Shown: positions 54,389 through 63,137 of the stretch, one piece after another
Numbering within the stretch: position 1 is the first letter of the stretch
How the letters are laid out: each line of letters begins with the position of its first letter
NCBI RefSeq assembly: GCF_016342785.1
Contig: NZ_JAEINH010000001.1
Span: 401,350 to 465,349, forward strand
Origin: Sanguibacter suaedae
GTDB lineage: Bacteria; Actinomycetota; Actinomycetes; Actinomycetales; Cellulomonadaceae
Reading direction: 5' to 3'
DNA length: 64,000 bases
Notes under the pieces: model-generated
The model's input: only the letters and a program-made list of their open reading frames with translations
What the model was told of the DNA's origin: nothing
The model's database searches: none
Program-made: the position numbers and the translations under genes

Positions 54389-55024
54389 CTACCGGCGGAC
54401 GAGGGGTGCCATGCCCTCGGAGCGCTCGACCGCGCCGTCGAGGCCGCAGATCTCCAACCAGTTGGCGAGCAACCGGTGCCCGCCCTCGGTGAGCACCGAC
54501 TCCGGGTGGAACTGCACCCCGTGCAGGGGGAGCTCACGGTGCTGGAGGCCCATGATGATCCGCCCGCTGGACGTCACGGCCTCCGCGGTGACCTCGAGGG
54601 CCGGGGGGACCGTCCCGGTGACGACGGCCAGCGAGTGGTACCGGGTGGCCGTGAAAGGGTGCGGGAGCCCGGTGAGGACACCAGCGTCGTCGTGCTCCAC
54701 GAGGCTCGTCTTGCCGTGCATGAGCTCCGGTGCGTGCGTCACGGTCGCCCCGAAGGCCTCACCGAGCGCCTGGTGGCCCAGGCACACCCCGAGCATGGGG
54801 GTCTGCGTCTGCGCGCAGCCGCGGATGACGTCGAGGCTCTGCCCGGCGCCCGCTGGGGTTCCCGGGCCGGGGGACACGAGGACGCCGTCGAACGTGGCGC
54901 GCTCGTCGGCATCGGGGACGGCGTCGTTGCGCACCACGACCGTCTCGGCGCCCAGCTGCTGGAGATACCCGACGATCGTGTAGACGAAGGAGTCGTAGTT
55001 GTCCACGACGAGGATGCGAGTCAT
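54389..55024 (-). CDS. trpG: anthranilate/aminodeoxychorismate synthase glutamine amidotransferase
   Basis: A 211-residue class I amidotransferase that delivers ammonia from glutamine to chorismate. ILVVDNYDSFVYTIVGYLQQ, SPGPGTPAGAG, PMLGVCLGHQALGEAFG (catalytic Cys), LHGVQFHPESVLTEGG (His and Glu of the triad) define the family. It may serve tryptophan (TrpG), folate (PabA), or both; the synthase subunit is not in this window. ATG at 55024 is 1 bp from the stop of the preceding small membrane protein, making it the last gene of a four-gene operon. Confidence 0.93.
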   Translation of the reverse strand: MTRILVVDNYDSFVYTIVGYLQQLGAETVVVRNDAVPDADERATFDGVLVSPGPGTPAGAGQSLDVIRGCAQTQTPMLGVCLGHQALGEAFGATVTHAPELMHGKTSLVEHDDAGVLTGLPHPFTATRYHSLAVVTGTVPPALEVTAEAVTSSGRIIMGLQHRELPLHGVQFHPESVLTEGGHRLLANWLEICGLDGAVERSEGMAPLVRR

Positions 55025-55025
55025 G

Positions 55026-55187
55026 TCATTCCCCCACGGTCTGTTCGTTGAACGGCATGTAGTCGGCGATCTGCGGGAACAACCACTCGAAGCATGCGTA
55101 GACGGCCGCCACGGCGAGCACGAGGAGCAGGATCACCCGGAACCAGCCCGGACCGGGGAGTGCCCTCCACAGGAGTGCGTACATCAT
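55026..55187 (-). CDS. 53-aa membrane protein between sortase and trpG
   Basis: A 53-residue protein with one transmembrane helix (FRVILLLVLAVAAVYACFEW, ~16-35) and a short polar end (PFNEQTVGE). ATG at 55187 overlaps the sortase stop by 3-4 bp (ATGATGA) and its own stop is 1 bp from trpG, so it is translated as part of the operon. Small proteins in this position are common in actinobacterial sortase E/pknB loci, but I know no function. Confidence 0.75.
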   Translation of the reverse strand: MMYALLWRALPGPGWFRVILLLVLAVAAVYACFEWLFPQIADYMPFNEQTVGE

Positions 55188-55942
55188 CGACCGCCTTCCG
55201 CTGCGGGCAGCAGCTCCTCGGGGGTGCCGGACGACACGGGCATCCAGTACTTCAGGGTTCCGTGCACGATGTACCTCTCTCGCGCGGAGAACATCGGGTG
55301 GCAGCTGGTGAGCGTGATGAACCGCTCCGTGGGTTCGGGGATCTCGGCGCCGGGGAGCGTCCCCGGGACGGGGGCGATGACCTCCACCTGGTGGGGGAGG
55401 ACCACGAGCGACTCGGTCGCCTCGTACACGTACCAGGTGTCCTCGGTCTGCACGACGATCGCGTCGCCGGCCTGCATGTCCGCGATGAGGTGGAACGGCT
55501 TGCCGTACGTGGTGCGGTGCGCCGCGAGGGAGAAGTTCCCGACGCCCCCGGGCAGCACGGTCTCCGGGTAGTGGCCCGCCTCGCCCTTGTCGAGGACGTC
55601 GGCCTTGCCCACCCCCTCGGTGACGGGGACGACGTAGTCCTGCCCGAACCGGGGGACGTAGAGGCGGCCGAAGGTCTCGCCCTCGGCCGGGGTCTCCATG
55701 ACCGGCGGCTCGTCGTCGTGGTGGACGCTCTCCGCCGGTGCGGCCTCGTACGTGGGGGGTTCCCAGCCGAGCGCGGCGAACGTCGCCTCCTGCTCGCGCT
55801 CGGCCTGGATGTCCGTCCACCACAGCTGCCACACGACGAAGAGCCCGACGAGGACCCCCGTGGTGATGAGGAGCTCGCCGATGACGCTGACGATCCTCAG
55901 GGGCAACGACGGTCGGGGTCGTGCACGGCGCGCTCGGGTCAC
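55184..55942 (-). CDS. class E sortase
   Basis: A 252-residue membrane-anchored transpeptidase attaching surface proteins to peptidoglycan. N-terminal transmembrane helix (RIVSVIGELLITTGVLVGLF) then the sortase beta-barrel: GRLYVPRFGQDYVVPVTEG, GNFSLAAHRTTYG (catalytic His), ITLTSCHPMFSARERYIVHG with the catalytic Cys and Arg. The TLTSC in place of TLxTC is a normal variant. GTG at 55942 overlaps the upstream DUF881-like gene stop. Sortase E usually acts on LAXTG-type C-termini; no substrate is seen in this window. Confidence 0.93.
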   Translation of the reverse strand: MTRARRARPRPSLPLRIVSVIGELLITTGVLVGLFVVWQLWWTDIQAEREQEATFAALGWEPPTYEAAPAESVHHDDEPPVMETPAEGETFGRLYVPRFGQDYVVPVTEGVGKADVLDKGEAGHYPETVLPGGVGNFSLAAHRTTYGKPFHLIADMQAGDAIVVQTEDTWYVYEATESLVVLPHQVEVIAPVPGTLPGAEIPEPTERFITLTSCHPMFSARERYIVHGTLKYWMPVSSGTPEELLPAAEGGR

Positions 55943-56691
55943 TGGTAGATGTCCGTTCCTTCGGGGACCCGGGCGAACTCGAGGTTCTGGGACCCTGTGT
56001 ACGCGGGCATGGTCACGTCCTCGAACTCGTCGACCTGCCACCCGAGGCCGAGGACCTCGACGGCGTCGAGGTAGTTGCCGATCCCCTCGGACGTGTAGAG
56101 CGACTGGGCGAGCTGGTCGGTGGAACCGACCGCCTCCACGGTGTAGGGCGGGGAGTAGACCCTGCCGTGGAGGAGCAGGACGTTGCCGACGCACCGGAAC
56201 GCGGAGAGCATCGTGACGCGCTGCCCCTGGAGGGTCATGGCCTCGGCTCCGCCGGACCAGAGGGCGTTGATGACGGCGTCGAGGTCCTGCTGGTGGACGA
56301 CGAGGTCGTCCGGTTGCGCCCACTCGGGCTGGATGCGGTCCCGCGGTGCGTCCTGGAGCGTCACGCGGACCCCGTCGCCGACGACGGGCGTGGTCCCGGT
56401 GAGGACGCCGGCGCGCTGCGCAGTCCCCGCGTCGAGCTGCCGCCCTCCCGCGCCGGCGGCCTCGCCGAGCTCCTCGACGGTGCTGCGCATCTCCTGGACG
56501 TCGGCCAGGAGGTCGTCGCCCCGGGCGCTCTCCTGCGCGACGAGCTCGTCGAAGTCGCCGGGGTGCCGGTCCTCCTCGCCCTGCGCGAGGCGGGCGTTGG
56601 CGGTGAAGAGGACGCCTGCGAGGAACATGACGAGGGCGATCGACAGCGCGGCCCTGACGGGTGCCTTGCCTCCGTGCGACTGACGGGCCAT
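55939..56691 (-). CDS. DUF881-family membrane protein
   Basis: A 250-residue protein with one N-terminal transmembrane helix (ALSIALVMFLAGVLFTANAR) followed by an extracytoplasmic coiled coil (~50-85) and a DUF881 domain: VVGDGVRVTLQDAP, VVHQQDLDAVINALWSGGAE, AMTLQGQRVT, CVGNVLLLHGRVYSPPY. DUF881 proteins in actinobacteria occur near sepF/div or sortase genes, and some affect cell shape. Start ATG at 56691. First gene of the sortase-trpG operon. Confidence 0.88.
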   Translation of the reverse strand: MARQSHGGKAPVRAALSIALVMFLAGVLFTANARLAQGEEDRHPGDFDELVAQESARGDDLLADVQEMRSTVEELGEAAGAGGRQLDAGTAQRAGVLTGTTPVVGDGVRVTLQDAPRDRIQPEWAQPDDLVVHQQDLDAVINALWSGGAEAMTLQGQRVTMLSAFRCVGNVLLLHGRVYSPPYTVEAVGSTDQLAQSLYTSEGIGNYLDAVEVLGLGWQVDEFEDVTMPAYTGSQNLEFARVPEGTDIYQ

Positions 56692-56784
56692 GTTCCCAAC
56701 CGTGTGATCTGTGCTGCCGGGCGTGGTGCTGGCACTACGCTAGTCGAGAATACGTCCTCGACCCATCGACAGGAGCCTGCTCCC

Positions 56785-57057
56785 GTGCCCGAATCGAAGC
56801 CCCGCAAGAAGTCGTCGAAGGACTCCGGTACCGCCGAGGAGCGCGCTCCTCGCGCGCAGGCGCAGCCGGGGGTCAACCCTCGGTGGCTCGTCCCGACCAT
56901 GCTCACGCTGTTCGTCGCGGGGACGCTCTGGGTGGTGATCTTCTACCTGACGTCGGGCGGCGCGCGCCTGCCGATCCCGCCGATCGGTCAGTGGAACATC
57001 GCGGTGGGCTTCGCGCTCATCCTCGCCGGGTTCGGTCTCGCGACCCGCTGGCGATAG
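56785..57057 (+). CDS. crgA: cell division protein CrgA
   Basis: A 90-residue protein with two transmembrane helices (PTMLTLFVAGTLWVVIFYLT and GQWNIAVGFALILAGFGLAT) behind a basic N-terminus (VPESKPRKKSSKDS). The NPRWLVPTML and P-x-x-x-x-G-Q-W-N motifs identify the CrgA family, which in actinobacteria coordinates septal peptidoglycan synthesis with FtsZ/FtsQ/PBP. The GTG start has an ACAGGAGCC ribosome site. Divergent from the DUF881-sortase-trpG operon. Confidence 0.94.
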   Translation: MPESKPRKKSSKDSGTAEERAPRAQAQPGVNPRWLVPTMLTLFVAGTLWVVIFYLTSGGARLPIPPIGQWNIAVGFALILAGFGLATRWR

Positions 57058-57171
57058 CCGCGTCCACAGGCGGCCCGTACTTGTACACATAGTTATCCAC
57101 AGGTGTGGAGAACGACAGCGATGTAATTCCACACCTGTGCGTATCCCTGGGGACCGCGCGTTCACCGCGAT

Positions 57172-58023
57172 TCAGAACAACGCGTACCTCGCCACCACCA
57201 GCCCGACGAGGGCGGCCGTGACGACGACGGTCCCGGCCACCGCCACAGCCGTCCGCCGGGTGCGCGGTGCGTAGGCGTAGAGGGTGCCGACGACCACGCC
57301 GGTGACGAGACCGCCGAGGTGCCCCTGCCAGGAGATGTTGGGGGCGACGAAACCCAGGACGAGGTTGATCCCCAGGATCACGAGGATCCCGGTGGCGTCC
57401 CTGCCGAGACGGCGCATGGCGAGGAAGAACGCTCCGAAGAGACCGAAGACCGCCCCGGACGCGCCCACCGTCGCGGTGTACCAGTCGAGCGACGCGAGCG
57501 ACGCGAGGAGGACGACCAGAGTGTGGCCGCCCACGGCGGAGAGCAGGTAGAGGGCGAGGAACCGGGCCCTGCCGAACGCGGCCTCGAGCTGCGGCCCCAC
57601 GATCCACAGCGCGTACATGTTGAGCAGCACGTGCCAGGGCGCGTCGGAGTGGACGAAGGCTCCCGTGAGGAACCGCCACGGCTCGACGTCGCCGAGCGGC
57701 GGGTAGAACGCCAGCCGCGACGTCCAGGTCTCCCACTCGAGGACAAGCTGCAGCAGGTAGCTCACCGCGCACAGCGCGATGATGCTCAGCGTCACCAGGG
57801 GGCGCCCCCCGCGCAGGGGCGCCCCGAAGACGGTCCGGGGAGCAGGGGCGGAGCGCCGCGCCTCCCGGACGCAGTCGACGCACTGCACGCCGACCGGTGC
57901 CTCGACGACACACTCCGGGCAGGCCGGACGCCCGCAGCGCTGGCAGCGCACGTAGCTCACCCGGTCCGTGTGACGGGCGCAGACCGGCGGGGCTGCCGGG
58001 AGCCCCACCGTCCCGTCGGTCAC
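57172..58023 (-). CDS. rhomboid-family intramembrane serine protease
   Basis: A 283-residue protein. N-terminal B-box-like zinc ribbon (CARHTDRVSYVRCQRCGRPA, CVVEAPVGVQCVDC) precedes ~7 transmembrane helices. RFLTGAFVHSDAPWHVLLNM, TVGASGAVFGLFGAF (catalytic Ser in GxSG) and WQGHLGGLVTG (catalytic His) define an active rhomboid. GTG at 58023 was chosen; an upstream start would add unconserved residues. It is separated from crgA by 114 bp of convergent spacing and lies 25 bp after ppiase on the same strand. Substrate unknown. Confidence 0.92.
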   Translation of the reverse strand: MTDGTVGLPAAPPVCARHTDRVSYVRCQRCGRPACPECVVEAPVGVQCVDCVREARRSAPAPRTVFGAPLRGGRPLVTLSIIALCAVSYLLQLVLEWETWTSRLAFYPPLGDVEPWRFLTGAFVHSDAPWHVLLNMYALWIVGPQLEAAFGRARFLALYLLSAVGGHTLVVLLASLASLDWYTATVGASGAVFGLFGAFFLAMRRLGRDATGILVILGINLVLGFVAPNISWQGHLGGLVTGVVVGTLYAYAPRTRRTAVAVAGTVVVTAALVGLVVARYALF

Positions 58024-58048
58024 GGCCGTCCTGCCCGGGGTCGGGACG

Positions 58049-58588
58049 TCATTCCTCGATCGACACCGAGGTGATGGTGATGTCCTCGACGGGACGGTCA
58101 CCCGGGCGGGTGGGGGTCGCGGCGATCTCGTCGACGATCTTGCGCGACGCGTCGTCGGCGACCTCACCGAAGATCGTGTGCTTGCCGTTGAGCCACGGCG
58201 TGGGTGCCACCGACACGAAGAACTGCGACCCGTTGGTGCCCTCGGCCTTGCCCGTGATCGCGTTGCGGCGCGTGCCGGCGTTCGCCATCGCGAGCATGTA
58301 GGGCTTGCCGAAGGAGAGCTCCGGGTGGATCTCGTCGTCGAACTTGTATCCCGGGTCACCCGTGCCGGTGCCCAGCGGGCAGCCGCCCTGGATCATGAAG
58401 CCCGAGATGACGCGGTGGAAGATGAGTCCGTCGTAGAAGGGCTCGGTGCGCTCGGAGCCCGACTTCGGGTCCGTCCACTCCTTGGAGCCCGTCGCGAGAC
58501 CGGTGAAGTTCTCGACCGTCTTGGGCGCGTGGAACGGGAAGAGCTCGATGCGGATGTCACCAGCAGTGGTGTGCAGGGTTGCGAACAT
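58049..58588 (-). CDS. cyclophilin-type peptidyl-prolyl cis-trans isomerase
   Basis: A 179-residue cytoplasmic cyclophilin: MFATLHTTAGDIRIELFPFH, APKTVENFTGLA, YDGLIFHRVISGFMIQGGCP (Arg and Phe of the active site), GTNGSQFFVSVAPTPWLNGK and HTIFGEV. Full length, no signal peptide. It is the PpiA-like single-domain form. It precedes the rhomboid gene by 25 bp on the same strand. Confidence 0.95.
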   Translation of the reverse strand: MFATLHTTAGDIRIELFPFHAPKTVENFTGLATGSKEWTDPKSGSERTEPFYDGLIFHRVISGFMIQGGCPLGTGTGDPGYKFDDEIHPELSFGKPYMLAMANAGTRRNAITGKAEGTNGSQFFVSVAPTPWLNGKHTIFGEVADDASRKIVDEIAATPTRPGDRPVEDITITSVSIEE

Positions 58589-58710
58589 CCACCCATTGTT
58601 TCACGGGACGGTCCCCCGGCGCGGACCTGAGCAGCATGTTCTGCTGCACCGGAGCCGTCCAGGTGGCAGAGTGGTGGCAGGTGCATCCCCTCCGACCCAC
58701 GGGAGAACGA

Positions 58711-59754
58711 ATGTCTGACGGAATGAAGAAGCTCGCCCGGAACGCGGGAGAGAAGATCGACGCGGAGAAGCTCAAGGGTCAGGCGGCCGAGGTCGCCGCC
58801 AGCCTGTCCGACGGCGCGCACCACGCGGGGGAGACCGCCACGGTCCTCGCCGCCCAGGCCCGCGGCGCCGCGGTCCAGGCGAAGGACTGGAGCGCCCCCC
58901 GCGTCGACGCCCTCGTCGAGTGGATGACCCCGCGGCTCGAGCAGGCGTGGACGGACACCCTCAAGGCCGCCGCACCCCGTGTCGAGAAGGCCGCCGACAA
59001 GGCGACGCCCGTCATCGACACCGCGCACGACAAGCTCGTCGACGAGATCCTCCCCAAGTTCGTCACCGCGCTGAACATCGCCGCCGCGAACGCCGCGGAC
59101 GCAGCGGTCAAGGGTGTCGGCACGGCCACCGCGAAGACCTCGTCCGGGGCCACGCACGTCGCCGACTCGATCGCTGCCGCGTCGAGCAAGGGCCCCATCA
59201 AGCTCGCGGCCGCCGCGAAGGCGGCCGAGAAGGCCGCGAAGAAGCAGAGCAGGAAGTCCGGCAAGGGCTGGTGGATCGTCGGTGGCGTCGCCGCCGCCGG
59301 TGGCGCGTACGTGCTGTGGAAGAAGTCGCAGCCGACGACCGACCCGTGGGCCGAGCCCTGGGAGAAGGTCGACACGAACAGCTTCGACGAGGCCGTCGGT
59401 GACGCACGCGGTGCCGTGGGCGACGCCGCCGAGGCCGTCGGCGAGGCCGCCGGCGTCGCCGTCGCGAAGAGCCGCGAGGTCGGCGGCAAGGTCGCGGAGT
59501 CGGTCGAGGACCTCTCCGAGAAGGTCACGGACAAGATCACCGAGGCCCGGGCGACCGCCAAGAAGGCCACCAGCCGCAACCGCTCCTCCGCGAAGTCCAC
59601 GGACGCCACCGACGCGGCCGCGGACGCCACGGCTGCTGCGGCCGACGCCGTCGGCGAGGCCGCCGACGCCACGAAGGACAAGGCCGAGTCCGCCAAGCAC
59701 AAGGCGGAGGACACCAAGAAGTCCGACGGCACCACGGACGCCGGCAAGAGCTGA
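58711..59754 (+). CDS. Ala/Lys/Asp-rich helical membrane protein, unknown
   Basis: A 347-residue protein. The N-terminal ~195 residues are amphipathic and Ala-rich (AGEKIDAEKLKGQAAEVAAS). One transmembrane helix (GKGWWIVGGVAAAGGAYVLW, ~185-205) is followed by a LEA- or apolipoprotein-like helical tail rich in A/E/D/K (DAVGEAADATKDKAESAKHK). Its location after ppiA recalls DUF5324-type proteins of streptomycetes (from memory, unproven). ATG at 58711 has a GGGAGAACG ribosome site. A terminator follows at 59800-59837. Confidence 0.75.
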   Translation: MSDGMKKLARNAGEKIDAEKLKGQAAEVAASLSDGAHHAGETATVLAAQARGAAVQAKDWSAPRVDALVEWMTPRLEQAWTDTLKAAAPRVEKAADKATPVIDTAHDKLVDEILPKFVTALNIAAANAADAAVKGVGTATAKTSSGATHVADSIAAASSKGPIKLAAAAKAAEKAAKKQSRKSGKGWWIVGGVAAAGGAYVLWKKSQPTTDPWAEPWEKVDTNSFDEAVGDARGAVGDAAEAVGEAAGVAVAKSREVGGKVAESVEDLSEKVTDKITEARATAKKATSRNRSSAKSTDATDAAADATAAAADAVGEAADATKDKAESAKHKAEDTKKSDGTTDAGKS

Positions 59755-59799
59755 CCCCACCCCGGCGGCCCTCAGGGCCGGCACGGAGAGCGAGCACCC

Positions 59800-59837
59800 A
59801 CGACGGGCCCGGTCCTCACGAGGACCGGGCCCGTCGT
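59800..59837 (+). terminator. hairpin after the Ala-rich protein gene
   Basis: A perfect 17-bp stem (59800-59816 with 59821-59837) around CACG, 46 bp past the stop. Confidence 0.85.
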
Positions 59838-59970
59838 GCGTCCGTCGAGGACGATGTCCCACCGTCCCGTTCCTGACCACCACGGGTTTTTCATCCGCCG
59901 CCACCAGGTCTCCGCCCGATTCGTCATGGTACGTATGGACTGGAGACCTACGACGAGACGACGGTGACGG

Positions 59971-61188
59971 ATGAGCCCCACCCCCAAGGACGTCAGCACC
60001 TTCTTCGAGGGGAGCGCGACGACCGGTCCCTACGGGGAGGCGCAACGCCTCCGCGCGCTGCAGAGCCTGGACGTGCTCGACACACCGCGCGAGGAACGGT
60101 TCGACCGCGTGACCCGGCTCGCCCAGCGCGTGTTCGACGTACCCATGGTGAGCGTCACGCTCATCGACGAGGACCGCCAGTGGCGCAAGTCGTTCGTCGG
60201 GTTGGACGGGCCCGTCGCCCAGCGCGAGGGTGCATTCTGCGACGCGGCCATCCGGTCGTCCGCCACCCTCGTCGTGCCCGACGCCATCACCGACGAGATC
60301 TTCCACGACAACCCCTTCGTCAGCGGGCCCCCAGGGGTGCGCTTCTACGCGGGGCACCCGTTGGAGGCTCCGGGTGGCGAGCGGGTCGGCACGCTGTGCA
60401 TCCTCGATGTGAAGCCTCGCGAGCTGACGCCGGGGGAGAACGCGCTGCTGCGCGACCTCGCCGGGTGGGTGCAGAACGAGCTCCAGCGCGACGCGGAGCT
60501 CGAGAGGGCGGGGGCGGTCCAGCGCGGGCTCCTGCCCTCGCGCACCCCGGACGTCGCCGGGTACGCGTTCGCGGCGACGTGTCGCCCGGCGCGCGGCGTG
60601 GGCGGCGACTTCTACGACTGGTACGCCACGGGCGACGACCTCCACCTGTCGCTCGCGGACGTCATGGGCAAGGGCATGGCTGCGGCCATCGTCGCCGCGA
60701 CGTCCCGCGCGGTGCTGCGGAGCACGTCGCGCACGCCCGACGTGGGGGACGCCCTCACCACGGCCGACGAGGTGCTGTCGTTGGACCTCGCGGAGGTCGG
60801 CACGTTCGTCACGTGCTTCCACGCCCGCCTGGAGCCGTCGAGCGGTCGTGTGACGTACTCGGACGCGGGCCACGGGCTGGGCTTCGTGCTGCGCGCCGAC
60901 GGCACGTCGGAGCACCTGAGGACCGACGGCCTGCCCCTCGGGCTGGGGACGGGCGACGAGCGGCGGGCGAGCACGGTGACGTTGGACCCGGGGGACCGGC
61001 TCCTGTGCTTCAGCGACGGCCTCGTGGACCTCTTCGACATCGCCGAGGACGCCCTGTCGATCATCCTCGACGCTGCCGTCGCCGCAGGCTCCGCCCAGGC
61101 GACCATGGAGACCCTCGCGGCGCTGCGCCCTGTGGTGTTCCAGCCGGACGACCTCACCGTCCTCGTCGTGGAGAGGCTCACCGCATGA
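59971..61188 (+). CDS. GAF-domain SpoIIE/RsbU-like protein phosphatase
   Basis: A 405-residue protein. GAF domain (~15-165): EERFDRVTRLAQRVFDVPMV then SVTLIDEDRQWRKSFVGLDG and FCDAAIRSSATLVVPDAITD, similar to GAF sensors. PP2C-type SpoIIE domain (~180-400): VGGDFYDWYATGDDLHLSLA, DVMGKGMAAAIVAATSR, YSDAGHGLGFVLRADG, CFSDGLVDLFD, and QPDDLTVLVVERLTA. These are the metal-binding Asp and Gly motifs of RsbU phosphatases that dephosphorylate anti-sigma antagonists. First gene of the partner-switching operon (4-bp overlap with the GT2 gene). The GAF ligand is unknown. Confidence 0.93.
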   Translation: MSPTPKDVSTFFEGSATTGPYGEAQRLRALQSLDVLDTPREERFDRVTRLAQRVFDVPMVSVTLIDEDRQWRKSFVGLDGPVAQREGAFCDAAIRSSATLVVPDAITDEIFHDNPFVSGPPGVRFYAGHPLEAPGGERVGTLCILDVKPRELTPGENALLRDLAGWVQNELQRDAELERAGAVQRGLLPSRTPDVAGYAFAATCRPARGVGGDFYDWYATGDDLHLSLADVMGKGMAAAIVAATSRAVLRSTSRTPDVGDALTTADEVLSLDLAEVGTFVTCFHARLEPSSGRVTYSDAGHGLGFVLRADGTSEHLRTDGLPLGLGTGDERRASTVTLDPGDRLLCFSDGLVDLFDIAEDALSIILDAAVAAGSAQATMETLAALRPVVFQPDDLTVLVVERLTA

Positions 61189-63137
61189 CGCGCCGGATGT
61201 TCGTGATCCGTGTCTGCGTGCTCCTCACCATGATCACCGGCGTGAACTACATCGCGTGGCGGTGGCTGGACTCCATCGCGTGGTCGGCATGGTGGATCGC
61301 TGTCCCGCTGCTCGTGGCCGAGACGTACAGCCTCATCGACACGGGCATGTTCGGCATGGCCATGTGGCGGCTCAAGGAACGCGGCGAGCCCCCGGCACCG
61401 CCCGACGACGCGACCGTGGACGTCTTCATCACCACGTACAACGAGCCGGTCGACCTCGTGATCACGACCGCGGCCGCGGCCCGCGACATCGAGTACCCGC
61501 ACCGCACGTGGGTCCTCGACGACGGGGCGCGCCCGGACATGAGGGCTGCCGCGGAGGCGGCGGGCGTCGGGTACGTGACGCGCTCCGAGGACTGGACCGG
61601 GAAGCCGCGGCACGCGAAGGCGGGGAACCTCAACAACGCGCTCTTCCAGACCGACGGGGAGTTCCTCCTCATCCTCGACGCCGACCAGATCCCCGACCCG
61701 CGGATCCTCCACCGCACCCTCGGGTACTTCGAGGACCCGAAGATCGGGCTCGTGCAGACCCCCCAGTACTTCACCAACGTCGACGACGCCGACATCCTGG
61801 GCAGCCAGGCACCGCTGTTCTACGGCCCCATCCAGCAGGGCAAGGACGGGTGGAACGCGGCGTTCTTCTGCGGGTCCAACGCGGTGCTGCGCCGCGACGC
61901 CCTCATGCAGCTGGGCATCGTCGGCTACGTGCGCGAGGTGGGCAGCACGGTCCGCCGCGCGATCCGCACGGCCGACACGATCCTCGCGCGCGCCGCCAAG
62001 GAGGCGCCCGTCGACGACCCGGCCGTGGGCCGCGCCATCACGGAGGTCCGGGTCGCGGCCCGCACCGCCCGGACCGAGCTCGACGCGGGGGAGCCCTTCG
62101 CTGACGTGACCTACGCGTTCCAGCGGCGCGTCGACGATGCGTCGACCGCCGTGCTGCGGGAGCATGCCGACGCGATCCGCGCGGATCTCGCCGTCATCGA
62201 GTCCATCCCCGTGGAGGTTGATGCCGAGCTCGGGACGCTCGTCGTCGACGAGGAGGCGTTCGACCTCCTCGCGCACCGCGAGCTCTCGCCGCTCGGGGCG
62301 ATCGAGTCGGTGCGGACCATCGCGTCGGCCATCAACGTGGACGTCGCGGGGGAGGCCCAGCCGATCATGCCGCTGGCCACCATCTCCGTCACGGAGGACA
62401 TGGCGACCGCCATGCGCCTGCACGCGATGGGGTGGCGCTCGGCATACCACCACGAGGTCCTCGCGCACGGCCTCGCACCGGAGGACCTGGGCACCATGCT
62501 CCAGCAGCGCCTGCGCTGGGCGCAGGGGACCATGCAGGTGATGCTCCGGGAGAACCCGCTCCTGAAGAAGGGCCTGTCCGTGGGGCAGCGCCTCATGTAC
62601 TTCTCGACGATGTGGACGTACCTGTCGGGGTTCGCGGCCCTCGCGTACCTCGCCGGCCCTGTGATCTACCTCGGGTTCGGCGTGCTGCCCGTCGAGGCCT
62701 TCGGCACGGACTTCTTCATCCGGTTCATCCCGTACTTCATCGCGAACCAGCTGCTGTTCCTCGTCGTCGCCCAAGGGGTGAGGACGTGGCGGGGGCAGCA
62801 GTACTCGTTGGCGTTGTTCCCCGTGTGGATCCGGGCGTGCTGGACGGCGTTCGCGAACGTCGTCATGAACCGTCCTCTGGGCTTCGTCGTCACACCCAAG
62901 ACCATCGAGGGCGAGCACAAGCCGCCGTGGCGGGCGGTGTGGCCGCAGCTCGTGGCCATCGTCGTCCTCACGCTGTCGGTTCCCGTCGGCATCTCGCGGC
63001 TCGCCCTCGGGTACGCCGACCTCGGAGCCACCCTCGTCACCATCGCCTGGGTCGTCTACGACCTGGTCGTCCTCAGCGTCATCGTCCGCGCCGCCCGCTA
63101 CCGGGCACAACTGACACCCACGGAGGTCACCGCATGA
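61185..63137 (+). CDS. cellulose-synthase-like family 2 glycosyltransferase with ~140-residue insertion
   Basis: A 650-residue membrane transferase. Two N-terminal helices precede the GT-A domain with VLDDGARPD (~110-118), the DADQIP metal motif (Asp165), FFCGSNAVLRRDAL (~228-241), TED at 403-405 and QQRLRW at 440-445, the D,D,D,QxxRW set of processive synthases. About six helices follow. Between SNAVLRR and TED there are ~160 residues, whereas bacterial BcsA-type enzymes have about 25; the extra part is charged and helical (ARAAKEAPVDDPAVGRAITE). No PilZ domain is seen. ATGA overlap with the phosphatase gene. Polymer made is unknown. Confidence 0.92.
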   Translation: MTRRMFVIRVCVLLTMITGVNYIAWRWLDSIAWSAWWIAVPLLVAETYSLIDTGMFGMAMWRLKERGEPPAPPDDATVDVFITTYNEPVDLVITTAAAARDIEYPHRTWVLDDGARPDMRAAAEAAGVGYVTRSEDWTGKPRHAKAGNLNNALFQTDGEFLLILDADQIPDPRILHRTLGYFEDPKIGLVQTPQYFTNVDDADILGSQAPLFYGPIQQGKDGWNAAFFCGSNAVLRRDALMQLGIVGYVREVGSTVRRAIRTADTILARAAKEAPVDDPAVGRAITEVRVAARTARTELDAGEPFADVTYAFQRRVDDASTAVLREHADAIRADLAVIESIPVEVDAELGTLVVDEEAFDLLAHRELSPLGAIESVRTIASAINVDVAGEAQPIMPLATISVTEDMATAMRLHAMGWRSAYHHEVLAHGLAPEDLGTMLQQRLRWAQGTMQVMLRENPLLKKGLSVGQRLMYFSTMWTYLSGFAALAYLAGPVIYLGFGVLPVEAFGTDFFIRFIPYFIANQLLFLVVAQGVRTWRGQQYSLALFPVWIRACWTAFANVVMNRPLGFVVTPKTIEGEHKPPWRAVWPQLVAIVVLTLSVPVGISRLALGYADLGATLVTIAWVVYDLVVLSVIVRAARYRAQLTPTEVTA

